The position numbers were made by a program, and so were the translations under genes. A stretch of 64,000 bases of DNA from assembly GCA_016713425.1 (NCBI GenBank), contig JADJPE010000005.1:3782001-3846000 (forward strand). The letters run 5' to 3'. The stretch is from Deltaproteobacteria bacterium. Its GTDB lineage: Bacteria > Myxococcota > Kuafuiibacteriia > Kuafuiibacteriales > Kuafuiibacteriaceae. This document shows positions 35,941 to 44,714 of this stretch, one piece after another (positions within the stretch are counted from its first letter, which is position 1; each line of letters opens with the position of its first letter). The notes beneath the pieces were generated by a model. The model saw only the letters and a list, made by a program, of their open reading frames with translations, did no database searches and had not been told where the DNA came from.

Positions 35941-37068
35941 GTGGTCAAGGACGTAGGACGACCTGGCTCGCCTGGGGGACCGATGCCCGTCGGACCGAAT
36001 GCGGGGCCGGGTGCGGGGCCAAACGCGGGGGTGCCACCGACGCCGAAATCTTTCGCCGAGGCCGACAAGGCGGGTCGAGCTGAGGGAACGGCGACCCCAG
36101 GTCGAGGTGACGCCTATTCGAGTGTTCCCCCTGATTTGCCTGCGCACTTTCCGCGGCTCGAGGGCAGACCGAGCGTGATTCAGCAAGCGGCTTGGCGTGG
36201 GGCCGAGCGACTTGCGCTGCGCTACTACGGGGCGTCGACGAGTCGTCGTCCTGCCTCTTCCGCGGGGGCCGGGCCGTCGGATGCCGGCGACACGGGCGCA
36301 TCGAGCGTGATTTCCTTCATTGCGGCGGCGATGAAGGCCAAGCCGGACCGCGTTCTCGACTCGGCTTCGCGGAAGATCCTTTCCGCGGCTCTGCGACCGA
36401 TGGGCCTCCCGGCGTCGAAGACCGAACCACTGGTGGACCGATTGGCCGAAGCGCTTGCCGCACGCTTGGGTTATCGCCCTCCGCTGAGCGGTGCGCGCAT
36501 GGACGAGGTCAAGGAGGCCACCGAACGGCTCATGCGCGGTGATCTCGGAGGGCTGCTCGGGAGCATCGGCCGCGATCCACGCGCTGCGGCCAAGATGGTT
36601 GCAGACCTCATGGACCGGCTCCTGGGCCGCGATGGCCTCGATGAGTCATCGGACGACCCGGTCGAGGATGCGCTGCACGACGAGGCTCGCGTCCGGCGCC
36701 AGGGCCAGGACGATGACCAGGACGACGACCAGGGCGATAACCAGGGCGATGACCAGGGCGATGACCAGGGCGATGACCAGGGCGATGACCAGGGCGATGA
36801 CCAGGGCGATGACCAGGGCGATGACCAGGGCGATGACCAGGGCGATGACCAGGGCGTCGCCGACGACGAAGGCGCCCACGAGGCCGACGCCGTCGGCGAG
36901 TCTGCACGCCCCGGGGTGGCGTCACGAAGGCCAAGGAACGTTGGGGCAAGGCTGGCGAGGCTCTACGAGCTCGCGCCAGATCACACACCGACCGTCTACA
37001 AGTCGGTCCTCGAGTTCACATTGACGCTGGCTGATATCGTCGGCCTCGACCACATCGACGGCGAGTAG
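35941..37068 (+). CDS. Acidic protein with GDDQ tandem repeat, unknown function
   Basis: 375 aa from GTG. Pro/Gly-rich start (residues 8-40), a helical middle (about 120-230) including SVISFIAAAMKAKPDRVL and LMRGDLGGLLGSIGRDPRAAAKMVADLMDRLLG, then 12 four-residue units, mostly GDDQ (257-304), and a short C-terminal helix. No signal peptide. Family not recognised. The repeat is coded by a nearly perfect 12-bp array, so its length may vary among strains. Confidence 0.75.
   Translation: MVKDVGRPGSPGGPMPVGPNAGPGAGPNAGVPPTPKSFAEADKAGRAEGTATPGRGDAYSSVPPDLPAHFPRLEGRPSVIQQAAWRGAERLALRYYGASTSRRPASSAGAGPSDAGDTGASSVISFIAAAMKAKPDRVLDSASRKILSAALRPMGLPASKTEPLVDRLAEALAARLGYRPPLSGARMDEVKEATERLMRGDLGGLLGSIGRDPRAAAKMVADLMDRLLGRDGLDESSDDPVEDALHDEARVRRQGQDDDQDDDQGDNQGDDQGDDQGDDQGDDQGDDQGDDQGDDQGDDQGDDQGVADDEGAHEADAVGESARPGVASRRPRNVGARLARLYELAPDHTPTVYKSVLEFTLTLADIVGLDHIDGE
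36709..36852 (+). repeat. 12-bp tandem repeat, 12 units
   Basis: Twelve contiguous 12-bp units (consensus ggcgatgaccag) covering 144 bp; the first three vary slightly and the last nine are identical. They are in frame with the acidic protein and encode GDDQ. Confidence 0.97.
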
Positions 37069-37130
37069 CTCCACGCGGTCGATCATTCTCGAGCGTCGAA
37101 CCCGCGACCTTCGGGGGGCCCGAGCTTCGG

Positions 37131-37150
37131 GGTCCCGACCTTCGGGGACC
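37131..37150. terminator. GC-rich hairpin between convergent genes
   Basis: GGTCCC...GGGACC stem with an 8-nt loop, in the 143-bp spacer between two convergent genes. It is preceded by two further ccttcgggg motifs. There is no T-run; a bidirectional terminator role is plausible only. Confidence 0.4.
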
Positions 37151-37211
37151 CTGCGTCGAGCGCGTCGAGCGCGGCGTGCGCGAGCAACGTCGAGCCAGCG
37201 AACGGCGTGAG

Positions 37212-38054
37212 TCAGGGGTTCGGTCCGGGTACTCTCTGTTGACCGGGCTCTTTGTTGGCGCCCGCCGATTTTCGAGGCGACCCTCTTCGGGCGGCGGCGG
37301 CCGCGGTTGTTGCGGTTTGGGCGCTCAAGATCTTCTCCGCCGGAACGATCATGAACGGGTCAAGATCCCACGCGACGGTTCGCGAGAATCCCACGAGACG
37401 CGCGCGTTCGTCGAAGACCGGCATGCCGCGCTCGAGCCGCAGGTCGATGTGTGGAATGCCGTCAAGCTCTTCGACTTCGCCGAGGTCGGTGATCGTCCCG
37501 TGGATCACACCCGACTGCGGCAGCGTGGAGACGAGTGCGAAGATGCTTTGATCGATCTCCCGGTCTTGCCGTTGAGCGAAGGGTGCGGCCTCGAGGCCCG
37601 CGCGCTTGAGCGGCGTGCGTGTTTCGACGACCGCGACGCGACGTTCGACGTCGTACAAAACGAGCTGTGCTTCGAGCGGGCGGCCGCGCGGGCCGACGAC
37701 TCGAATCGTTCGCGCGCCTTCTGCGAGGAACGACAGCATGGCGATGCGTCGCGGCGAGATCGCGACGCCATAGCCCTGTCGCGTCGGCTCATCCAAGGTC
37801 TCGACTCCATGCGTGACGGTCGGCTCGATCTCGACCAGCGCAACGTGTCGTTTGAGGATCTCTGCGAGATCATCGAGATCTTCGAGGCGCCACGGACTGT
37901 AAGTCTTTCGGGCCGACGTCTTGGCGTCTGCCCCTTGGGGCCAAGCGAAGAGCAGCGCGCTGGCGGTCGCGGCCAAGAGAACCGCCGCGCCGCGCGATCG
38001 GGATGCGAGGGCCAAAGAAGGGGGTGCTTCGCGTTTACCTCTTCCGCGCCACAC
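37212..38054 (-). CDS. Trypsin-fold protein lacking the catalytic triad
   Basis: 280 aa with an N-terminal signal-type segment (GAAVLLAATASALLFAWPQGADA). The remainder follows the HtrA/trypsin pattern: GYGVAISPRRIAMLSFLAEGARTI (where GSGxxIxxxxxxLTNxHVxxGA is expected), YDVERRVAVVE (for DLAVLK) and LRLERGMPVFDERARLVGF (for GNSGGPL). His is replaced by Phe, Asp by Arg and Ser by Met at the expected places. A periplasmic pseudoprotease is the most likely reading. The C-terminal 30 residues are Ala/Pro/Gly-rich. Confidence 0.65.
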   Translation of the reverse strand: MWRGRGKREAPPSLALASRSRGAAVLLAATASALLFAWPQGADAKTSARKTYSPWRLEDLDDLAEILKRHVALVEIEPTVTHGVETLDEPTRQGYGVAISPRRIAMLSFLAEGARTIRVVGPRGRPLEAQLVLYDVERRVAVVETRTPLKRAGLEAAPFAQRQDREIDQSIFALVSTLPQSGVIHGTITDLGEVEELDGIPHIDLRLERGMPVFDERARLVGFSRTVAWDLDPFMIVPAEKILSAQTATTAAAAARRGSPRKSAGANKEPGQQRVPGPNP

Positions 38055-38200
38055 GAGACGGATCGGATCATCTGCGGATGGCTTGGGTCAATGCACACGC
38101 AGCGCCGGCTTCAAATATGGGACCGTGAACATGAAAACGCCGAAGGAAGGAGGACAGACCTCTGGGGACCGGTCGTGCGATTCTGGGGTTCGAGATTCCG

Positions 38201-38740
38201 ATGGGGGGTGGAGATTGGATCAAGGCGGGCGCGCGGCGCTGGGTGTCGAAGCGGTTTCAGCATTGGCATGGTCAGGTCTCGGTCGCCCGGTCAGGGATCA
38301 TGAGCCCGGTGTCGATGCCTCCGGTGGGAGCCGGGGTCACGGACGCGGCCGTCGACGAGTCTCTTTCCGTCGTGCCGCGACCCCGCGCTGCGTCGGTCCA
38401 AGACGCGGAGGCCGCTGTTGCCGCCGCAGTCGAGTCATGGGTACCGTGCGAGCTGAATGACCTCGATCCCCGGGCGCTCAGCTTTGTCTTGACGATCGTC
38501 GAGAGGTTAGAGGTCGAAGGTTACCATGACTACGCGTTGGCCGTGCTTGGCGAGATCGATGTTCGTCGCCTTTCGCCCGGACACCGCCTGGCGGTTGAGC
38601 AAATCCGCGTTGCGCGTGCTGTCGACGAACCGAGGAGGACGACGAGGACTCGGCCTAGGACTCGGCCGGGGACTGAGCCTAAGAGCGGGCCAGACGGAGT
38701 GAGCGAACCTTCTCTCGTTGCTCCAACTCGCGCTCGATGA
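38201..38740 (+). CDS. Hypothetical protein with short helical domain
   Basis: 179 aa from ATG 38201, or about 145 aa from ATG 38300. The recognisable part is a helical stretch (about 75-140: LNDLDPRALSFVLTIVERLE and YHDYALAVLGEIDVRRLSP) like a TPR or helix-turn-helix pair. The C-terminus is an Arg/Thr/Pro repeat from 12-bp ggactcggccta-type units. Its 3' end overlaps the 3' end of the convergent Fic gene by 62 bp. It may be short or partly non-coding. Confidence 0.5.
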   Translation: MGGGDWIKAGARRWVSKRFQHWHGQVSVARSGIMSPVSMPPVGAGVTDAAVDESLSVVPRPRAASVQDAEAAVAAAVESWVPCELNDLDPRALSFVLTIVERLEVEGYHDYALAVLGEIDVRRLSPGHRLAVEQIRVARAVDEPRRTTRTRPRTRPGTEPKSGPDGVSEPSLVAPTRAR

Positions 38741-39452
38741 ACTTCGTTCCGTTGTCGATGCAGTTTGCCATCATGTCGTTGAGCAGAAGCTCCATTTCCT
38801 TCTTCTGCAGTCGGAGCGTGTCGTAGTACCGCTGACGCTCCGTCGCATGGAACAGCACGGGCATGTAGCCGTGACGAAGGAGGATGAAGTTGACCAAGAG
38901 CCGGCCCGTCTTGCCGGTGTGCTCTGCGAACGGGAATATGCTCATGAATTCGTGGTGAAAGTGGGCGGCGAATCGGATGGCGTCGTCGTCGTCCGGATCG
39001 TGCTCGGCCGCCCAGTCGAGGAGCTTGGCGATTCGCGTCGGGATCGCGGCGGGCTGGGCGATGTCATGGAAGTAGGCGCGATGAAGCGGGATGTCTTTTC
39101 GATATCGTGTGGGCTGAAACTCGGGGTCGCTGCTGCCCAGGACCGCGTGCAGTCGGCGGGTGAGGGCCATGTCGATCTTTCCGCCGTTGAGCGCCTCGCG
39201 GCGAAGCTGATCCATGCTCAGCTTCAGAGACCGGATCGGGCCATACGTTTCCGGAGAAATCGGCCGTCCCTTCAGGGCACTCGTGATCTCGGCGTGCGCT
39301 AGCACACAACCTTCGAGCGCGTTCTCGTGGTAGATCCACGAGAGCTCGAACTTGGCGACAAAGTCGTCCCAGATGTCCGGGTGGCGCGAGGCAAGCTCTC
39401 GCAGTTCGTCCGTACGGTCATCGATGTCCTTATAGATATCGCGCTGGCTCAT
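38679..39452 (-). CDS. Fic-domain protein with degenerate active site
   Basis: 257 aa from MSQRDIYKDID. The Fic fold is clear: LSWIYHENALEGC (the inhibitory-helix-like segment with Glu), SLKLSMDQLRREAL, RKDIPLHRAYF and the loop followed by TGRLLVNFILLRHGYMPV. The canonical active site HPFxDGNGRxxR reads FPFAEHTGKTGRLL: the catalytic His is Phe, GN is HT and the first Arg is Lys. AMP transfer should not be possible. It may bind nucleotide or target without transfer. No signal peptide. 3' end overlaps the hypothetical above. Confidence 0.85.
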   Translation of the reverse strand: MSQRDIYKDIDDRTDELRELASRHPDIWDDFVAKFELSWIYHENALEGCVLAHAEITSALKGRPISPETYGPIRSLKLSMDQLRREALNGGKIDMALTRRLHAVLGSSDPEFQPTRYRKDIPLHRAYFHDIAQPAAIPTRIAKLLDWAAEHDPDDDDAIRFAAHFHHEFMSIFPFAEHTGKTGRLLVNFILLRHGYMPVLFHATERQRYYDTLRLQKKEMELLLNDMMANCIDNGTKFIERELEQREKVRSLRLARS

Positions 39453-39968
39453 GCGTGCTCTCCCTACTGGCCCGTTCGATGACTGTTCCACGGATGCGAG
39501 CTCATCCTCCTCGTACCCTCGACGCCATCGAACTCATGGCGGGGACTAGCGATATCGAGCTCGCTTCCAATGTGTCAACTGAGCCACGGGCGGTGAAAGG
39601 ACGCGATCATCCTACATGTAAGAGGCTGAAGATCCTTCTGTTTTTGCCTAATTCCGTGAAACATTCGCCTCCCCGTCCTTCGATCCACTTTCATAATGAA
39701 CGATAAATAAATTCAATGGGTTACAGGTGTACGACAATCATCCGATCCGCGCCCAGTTCTGCGCTCTGGCTGCGTGTTCCACTGTCGCTGCGATCTCCAT
39801 CACGCGGCGCTTGGGGCTGGATCTTCATGAAAAATTTCTGCGGCGGCGAGGTGAACAAAGCGGGCCCGGTACCCCACGTCATGAGCGGCGCGCGTGAGAC
39901 GTGCGCGCGTGAGACGTGCGTGCCTGAGGGCTTGCGTGCGTGGGGGCTTGCGTTCGATGCGACTCGAC
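39453..39968. other. Non-coding spacer with low-complexity repeats
   Basis: 516 bp without a convincing gene. The left half (39600-39720) is unusually AT-rich for the window and may hold promoter elements for the Fic gene. The right end has two 13-bp units (cgcgtgagacgtg, 39891-39916) and further gcgtg repeats just beyond the ilvE stop. Confidence 0.6.
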
Positions 39969-40889
39969 TCAAACGTAGGTGAGCCAGGACTCGTTGCGCT
40001 CCGCGCGTTCGCCGCGCACCGCGCTCAAATAGAGCGACTGAGCCTTCTCGGTGATCGGTCCACGCGCACCAGCGCCGATCTTGCGTCCGTCGACGGCACG
40101 CACTGGGGTGATCTCAGCCGCGGTCCCCGTGAAGAAGACTTCGTCCGCCATGAAGAGTTCGCTTCGGGTGATCATCTCTTCGCGGACCTCGACGCCGCTG
40201 GCGCTCAAGAGTTGCATGACGCTGTCGCGCGTCAGCCCAGCGAGGATGGACGCGCCTCGCGGCGGCGTGCGAACGATCCCATCCCGAACGACGAAGATGT
40301 TCTCGCCGCTTCCTTCCGAGACATAGCCCTGCGCATCGAGAAGGATCGCTTCATCGAAGCCCTTCATGTTGGCGTCACGTTTGGCCAGGACGCTGTTCGT
40401 GTATTGGCCCGTGATCTTCGCTTTCTCGAGGTGCGATCCGATGCCCATTCGAGTGAAGCTCGAGATCGTGCACTGCACGCCTTCGGTGAGCGCTTTGTCG
40501 CCAAGATAGGCACCCCACGTCCAGGCGGCGATCGCGGTGTGGATAATGTTGTCGTGCCCGCCGACCTTGATTGTGCCGCGGCCCAGCCAAACCAACGGGC
40601 GAATGTAGCAGGCGGCAAGTTGGTTGGCGCGCACGACCTGGAGGGTGGCTTCGACGAGCTGAGGTACGCTGTATGGCGCCTCGATGGTTGCACATCGACA
40701 CGAATCGATGAGCCGTCTCATATGCTCGGGCAGACGGAAGACAGCGGTGCGTCCGTCGCTCGTCTTGTACGCGCGGATGCCTTCGAATGCGCCGAGGCCG
40801 TAGTGAAGGCTGTGGCTCAGGAAGTGCGTGTTGGCGGCTTCGAAGTCGACAAGCTCGCCATCGAACCAGATCTTCTGATCGCTCGTCAT
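39969..40889 (-). CDS. ilvE: Branched-chain amino-acid aminotransferase
   Basis: 306 aa class IV PLP aminotransferase; last step of Val/Leu/Ile synthesis. Family start KIWFDGELVDFEAAN, then HSLHYGLGAFEGIRAY, PLP Lys158 in KAKITGQYTNSVLAKRDA, and GYVSEGSGENIFVVRDG. The phosphate-binding GLTRDSV and TAAEITPV motifs are present. Follows the patatin gene on the same strand by 31 bp, so the two could be co-transcribed. No leader peptide or T-box-like structure seen. Confidence 0.95.
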   Translation of the reverse strand: MTSDQKIWFDGELVDFEAANTHFLSHSLHYGLGAFEGIRAYKTSDGRTAVFRLPEHMRRLIDSCRCATIEAPYSVPQLVEATLQVVRANQLAACYIRPLVWLGRGTIKVGGHDNIIHTAIAAWTWGAYLGDKALTEGVQCTISSFTRMGIGSHLEKAKITGQYTNSVLAKRDANMKGFDEAILLDAQGYVSEGSGENIFVVRDGIVRTPPRGASILAGLTRDSVMQLLSASGVEVREEMITRSELFMADEVFFTGTAAEITPVRAVDGRKIGAGARGPITEKAQSLYLSAVRGERAERNESWLTYV

Positions 40890-40920
40890 GCTGGAATTGA
40901 CCTCGGTTCCGAGAGTCCAG

Positions 40921-42432
40921 TCAACCGCTTTGACCCTGAGTGGAAACCAAAGTCTCGACCGGCGGAAGGGGCTCGAGCATTTTCTGAAGAAATGGGCCCA
41001 CCTCGTCGATCTCGGCGCGGCCGTTCCTCACCGCCAATTCAATGGCTTTCTTTCTTGGGACCACCGATGTAGGCGAGAGGACTCGCCGATAGGCCAACAT
41101 GACGTGGGCAAAGGCCCGGTCGCGTCCGACGTTCTCCGAGGCCAGCCGCTGCAAGGGGAGAAAGAGCATGTTGCGCCCGATTTGGGGCGCAAAGCAGTCA
41201 AGCCCGAGGATGAACACATTGCGCGTTCCGAGGTTGCCGGAGTGAACGTGCTCCCACGCGCCTTGGGCGGGCACATTGGCAATGAGTCCGCCGTCGGCCA
41301 GAAAGTCGATCGCGTGCCGCGCCAAGGTTTGCTCGACGAGGGTGGCCATCCGCGTATCGCCTCTGCGAACCTCGTACTGCAGGATCGCCGGGAGAGAGGA
41401 CGAGAAACCGACCGCGTCGATCGCGTTGAAGGCTTGGGTCTCGCTGTCGGCCCCGACAAGAATCGGGCGCAGCGCTCCGGGCGTCGACGCCCAGTGACCG
41501 ATCAGCGAAACGCCGCCCCGCACGAGGTCCTTGATGTGCAGAATCCGACCCAACGCGCCGCGCCGAAGTTCCCGCGAGAAGGCGCGCTCATATTCCTGAA
41601 GGTTCCGTGCCGCGTCACGGCGCACCCCGGTCACCATGCACAGAAACGGGATGGCGAGGTCTGAGATCCGCATGGGGTGGCCGTCGCGCCGCGTGAAATA
41701 GCGCGCCAGAGCCGACCGGAGCCGGAGCTTGAGCGTTCCCGGCAGCGCGTGTCGCGTGTTGGCGTCGAGCACTCGGAACAGATCCTTGAACTTCAACCCT
41801 TGAGTCACCCCGTGAATCGTCTCAGGGCGAAACGCGACCTCCTTTGCCCGGAAGAGTCCAAGAATCGCCCCCATGCTCGTGCCCGCGATGAGACGCGGTC
41901 TCAGGGCCAGCGACTCGAGCGCGGAAAAGGCGCCCAAATGCACGTAGCCACACCCGCCGCCGCCGCCGAGCACTAAGACCAGCGACTTGGTCCGAAGCTC
42001 GCGATCCAGCGCGCCGGCGTCGATGCGGTCAGCGTTCTCAGCCAGAATGCGCTTATGAGCTTCGACAATTCTTGGCCCAAGGTCGAGGGCGGCGTCTTTC
42101 AGCCTGGCGGGGTCGAGCGTTCGACCGGCCCGCATGATTGTCGCGACGAGCGGGCGAAGACGCTCTCGGAACTCGGTGAGTCGGGGCCCCAGGATACAAT
42201 CTTCGCCCCCCGTCGAGACCACCCAGAGGCGGGCCAGACTCAAGGCGTGGCGAAGAATGTGTTCGTGCGCCTGGCTCAGGCTTCGCGGCTGCTCGACCAG
42301 GGCCCGAACCAGGATGACTTCGGCCTCGTCGAAAGGCCGGATCTGCCGGTAGCGTTCACCCAGGTCGGGTCGGATCTGGGCCGGCGCGGTGACCAACATC
42401 TCGAAAGTACTGACTCGGTTTGGTGTGGGCAA
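40921..42432 (-). CDS. Patatin-like phospholipase
   Basis: 503 aa (or 492 aa from ATG 42399). The N-terminal about 155 residues are helical and not recognised. The patatin domain has the oxyanion loop LGGGGGCGYVHLGAF, the nucleophile Ser in AGTSMGA and the Asp of the dyad in FLADGGLIANVPAQ. All catalytic residues are intact, so acyl-hydrolase activity is expected. No signal peptide, so cytoplasmic or delivered otherwise. Divergent from the gene at 42485. Confidence 0.9.
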   Translation of the reverse strand: MPTPNRVSTFEMLVTAPAQIRPDLGERYRQIRPFDEAEVILVRALVEQPRSLSQAHEHILRHALSLARLWVVSTGGEDCILGPRLTEFRERLRPLVATIMRAGRTLDPARLKDAALDLGPRIVEAHKRILAENADRIDAGALDRELRTKSLVLVLGGGGGCGYVHLGAFSALESLALRPRLIAGTSMGAILGLFRAKEVAFRPETIHGVTQGLKFKDLFRVLDANTRHALPGTLKLRLRSALARYFTRRDGHPMRISDLAIPFLCMVTGVRRDAARNLQEYERAFSRELRRGALGRILHIKDLVRGGVSLIGHWASTPGALRPILVGADSETQAFNAIDAVGFSSSLPAILQYEVRRGDTRMATLVEQTLARHAIDFLADGGLIANVPAQGAWEHVHSGNLGTRNVFILGLDCFAPQIGRNMLFLPLQRLASENVGRDRAFAHVMLAYRRVLSPTSVVPRKKAIELAVRNGRAEIDEVGPFLQKMLEPLPPVETLVSTQGQSG

Positions 42433-42484
42433 CTACGCATGCCTGAGGCTTTCGGCCTGCGCGCAGCCGAGGTACTCTCAGCCG

Positions 42485-43081
42485 GTGCGATGGGTCGTCT
42501 CGTTATTGCTTACCGGGCTCCTGGCCGGCACCAGCTATGACGGGGTGTTGAAGAAAGCCGAGCGAATCACGAACCTTGGCCGCTTTCTCGAAGAGTATGT
42601 GGGCGAATGTGAGAGCACCGAGCCCACGTTCGATCGCGCCGGGTGCGAGACGCGGGCGCAGCAGACGCGCAGTGAGTATCGGGGTCGAACCCTCGTGGTC
42701 GAGGTGGGGGACGCAAGCGAGCGGGTCGCATTCGGGGGTTGGGATGAGCGCCGCGGCGCCTATCGGCTCCTTCTGACGCCGTTCTTCTCTGAACGCGCCC
42801 TTGGCCTGAGCGTGGGGAAGCCGCGGTTGTCAGGATCGGGCGCGCCCGTCGTCAAGAACATCCCGATTTGGGTCCCGCGGCCCAAGGACGAGCCGGACTT
42901 TGGCTTTCGCCGACAACTGGAGCGTGGCATGGTGCGTCTGGAGCTGGTCGTGCGTCCCCAGGGCGCCTGGCGGCTTCGTGGAAAAGGTGATGCGACCGTG
43001 AGAGGTGCTGAGGTCTCCCTGCTTGGGATCCGGGTCTACGCGTCTCGAGGTCAGCGAATCTTGGCGGAGCAGACGTACTGA
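42485..43081 (+). CDS. Exported protein, possibly DUF6066-like
   Basis: 198 aa from GTG 42485, chosen because it precedes a signal peptide (RWVVSLLLTGLLAGTSYDG); the frame is open to 42389 without typical coding sequence. The mature part has two Cys (GECESTEPTFDRAGCE), likely a disulfide, then beta-rich repeats. It looks like a periplasmic beta protein of a family known to me from Myxococcota (DUF6066), but that match is from memory. The next gene starts 2 bp after its stop. Confidence 0.65.
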   Translation: MRWVVSLLLTGLLAGTSYDGVLKKAERITNLGRFLEEYVGECESTEPTFDRAGCETRAQQTRSEYRGRTLVVEVGDASERVAFGGWDERRGAYRLLLTPFFSERALGLSVGKPRLSGSGAPVVKNIPIWVPRPKDEPDFGFRRQLERGMVRLELVVRPQGAWRLRGKGDATVRGAEVSLLGIRVYASRGQRILAEQTY

Positions 43082-43083
43082 AC

Positions 43084-43812
43084 ATGGATCACGACGACGC
43101 CTTCGCACGGCAGCGGTTTGCAGACGCTCTTTCGGACGACCGCGTGAAGCAGGTCGCGAGACGAATTCGTGCCTCATCCGGTAGCCCGTCACTCATCGAG
43201 CTGCTCGAGCTTGCCCGATCATTGTCCCAAGCTTGTGGGGCCACCGGACCGGCCACGATTCTCGAGGCGGAGCTCATGGGCTATGAAGAGGTCGAGGTCG
43301 ACGTGCCCCCCGATCGGCGCGCCGTTGGGTTCGCCAGCGCATTTCCAGTGAGGGCGTTAGATCTTGGCTTGCTCGACCCCGAGGAGATCTTCTTGGCGAA
43401 TCGCGAGAAGTTCTCCCAGGTCACCTTGACGATCGGTCAGCCCATCGACGAGCTCCAGGCGGCGCTTTCGCAGATTCGCCAGGGCGGGGTCTTGGCGCTC
43501 AAGGTGCCTGCCGCCGAAGTGACGTCCGAGGCGGCCGGCACCGATGAAGACACCGAGGTCTACATCTATATCCTTCCGCGCGAGATTCAGCGCATCGTCG
43601 AAGGCGCGCGAGCGCGTGCCCTCGAGGCGTTGATCCGACGGATCGTCGAGGCCGCGGTGCCCGGCGAACAGATGCCCACCGCGTGCGCGCAGAAGACTGC
43701 GGCCAACGGTGCTCCGACCCCCGCGGTCGCGCCCGCCATCGGCGTGGACGAGGGCGAAGTCGCCGATGCCTCGGTCAGCGATCCCGCGCCCTCGACCTCG
43801 TCGTCGTCCTGA
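43084..43812 (+). CDS. AbiTii-like domain protein
   Basis: 242 aa. The first about 70 residues, RIRASSGSPSLIELLELARSL followed by ATILEAELMGYEEVEVD and PPDRRAVGF, resemble the AbiTii N-terminal domain (short helical unit with ELxGY). A middle alpha/beta part (QPIDELQAALSQIRQGGVLALKVP) and an Ala/Pro/Ser-rich tail follow. In phage defence AbiTii precedes a larger effector; here it stands alone after a periplasmic protein gene. A defence role is not supported by the context. Confidence 0.6.
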   Translation: MDHDDAFARQRFADALSDDRVKQVARRIRASSGSPSLIELLELARSLSQACGATGPATILEAELMGYEEVEVDVPPDRRAVGFASAFPVRALDLGLLDPEEIFLANREKFSQVTLTIGQPIDELQAALSQIRQGGVLALKVPAAEVTSEAAGTDEDTEVYIYILPREIQRIVEGARARALEALIRRIVEAAVPGEQMPTACAQKTAANGAPTPAVAPAIGVDEGEVADASVSDPAPSTSSSS

Positions 43813-43818
43813 GCACGC

Positions 43819-44661
43819 TCACTTCGTCGGGGCAGGTGAAGGTGCTGGCGCTGGGGTTGGGCCAGCGGTGGGTTGGCTCTGCGAGCGCATGAGGTCTTCG
43901 AACGTCTCTGCGCCGTAGTCTTTGGGCGCGGCGAACTGACTGTCCGGCACCTCGGCGGTTTCGAGGCTGGTGATGGTCGTGGTTGTCTCGACCTCCGATC
44001 CGGCGAAGGAGAGCTTTCGACGGGTCTCGACCGGTAGGCCGTATTCGGCAAGCTGGAGGATCGCCATGTCGCCGGCCGCGCTGCCTGCACCCAACTTCGC
44101 GAGGCGTTTGCTGAGCTTGCCACTCGCCTTGACGAACTCGGTGATGTCGACGCCTGGTTTCTTCGAGATGCACGCCTCGCCCGAGCCGTCCGCGCTATCC
44201 CATGCGTAGCGCTCGCAGTCGAACTTACCGATCCGAGTCTTCTTGCCCAAGGGTTTGAGTTTCGGGGCCGCCTGCGCTTTGGGGTCTTCGAGCGCTTTCA
44301 GTCGCTCTTCGATCGATTGCCGGATGGCCGGCGGCATCTTGGGGAGCTGGGCCTTCATCTCGGCGATCGTTCGATCGCGGAGGGCGACCAGCTCCTCGAA
44401 CGTGATCGATGCGTAGCGTTTTCTTGGGTGGTCGAGAAAGGTGAACTTCCCCGAGTCGATGTCGACGACCACCGAGGTCTTGTCGTTGTCGGCGTTGATG
44501 CGAAGCTTGTCCCGCGCGTAGTAGAGCTCGCTCTTTTGGGTCGTCTTGCTACCTGTGGTCTGATGGGACTGGACGGCGTGCCATCCGCGCGCGAGCGCCA
44601 AAGACCCTTCCATGGGGACGAGCGCGAGCGTCGCCAAGGAGACTCGAAGGAGTTTTTTCAT
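43819..44661 (-). CDS. Exported DUF4412-like protein
   Basis: 280 aa with signal peptide (KKLLRVSLATLALVPMEGSLALA). The mature N-terminal half follows the DUF4412 pattern: KSELYYARDKLRINAD, SVVVDIDSGKFTFLDHPRKRYASITFEEL, GKFDCERYAW and GEACIS. Two Cys may form a disulfide. The C-terminal tail is Pro/Ala/Thr-rich. The family has no known biochemical role. Converges on the AbiTii-like gene. Confidence 0.75.
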   Translation of the reverse strand: MKKLLRVSLATLALVPMEGSLALARGWHAVQSHQTTGSKTTQKSELYYARDKLRINADNDKTSVVVDIDSGKFTFLDHPRKRYASITFEELVALRDRTIAEMKAQLPKMPPAIRQSIEERLKALEDPKAQAAPKLKPLGKKTRIGKFDCERYAWDSADGSGEACISKKPGVDITEFVKASGKLSKRLAKLGAGSAAGDMAILQLAEYGLPVETRRKLSFAGSEVETTTTITSLETAEVPDSQFAAPKDYGAETFEDLMRSQSQPTAGPTPAPAPSPAPTK

Positions 44662-44714
44662 GGTGGTCGCGCTAGCACACTGGGCGAGCGAGCGTCAAAA
44701 GCCGCGGGCTCTGG

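Noticed and set aside
36709..36852. Regular direct repeats resembling a small CRISPR array
   Set aside because: Units are only 12 bp, contiguous and without spacers, and they are in frame with a gene; no cas genes are seen.
43084..43812. Part of a phage-defence island
   Set aside because: Neighbours are envelope and housekeeping genes; no nucleases, toxins or other defence genes are seen.
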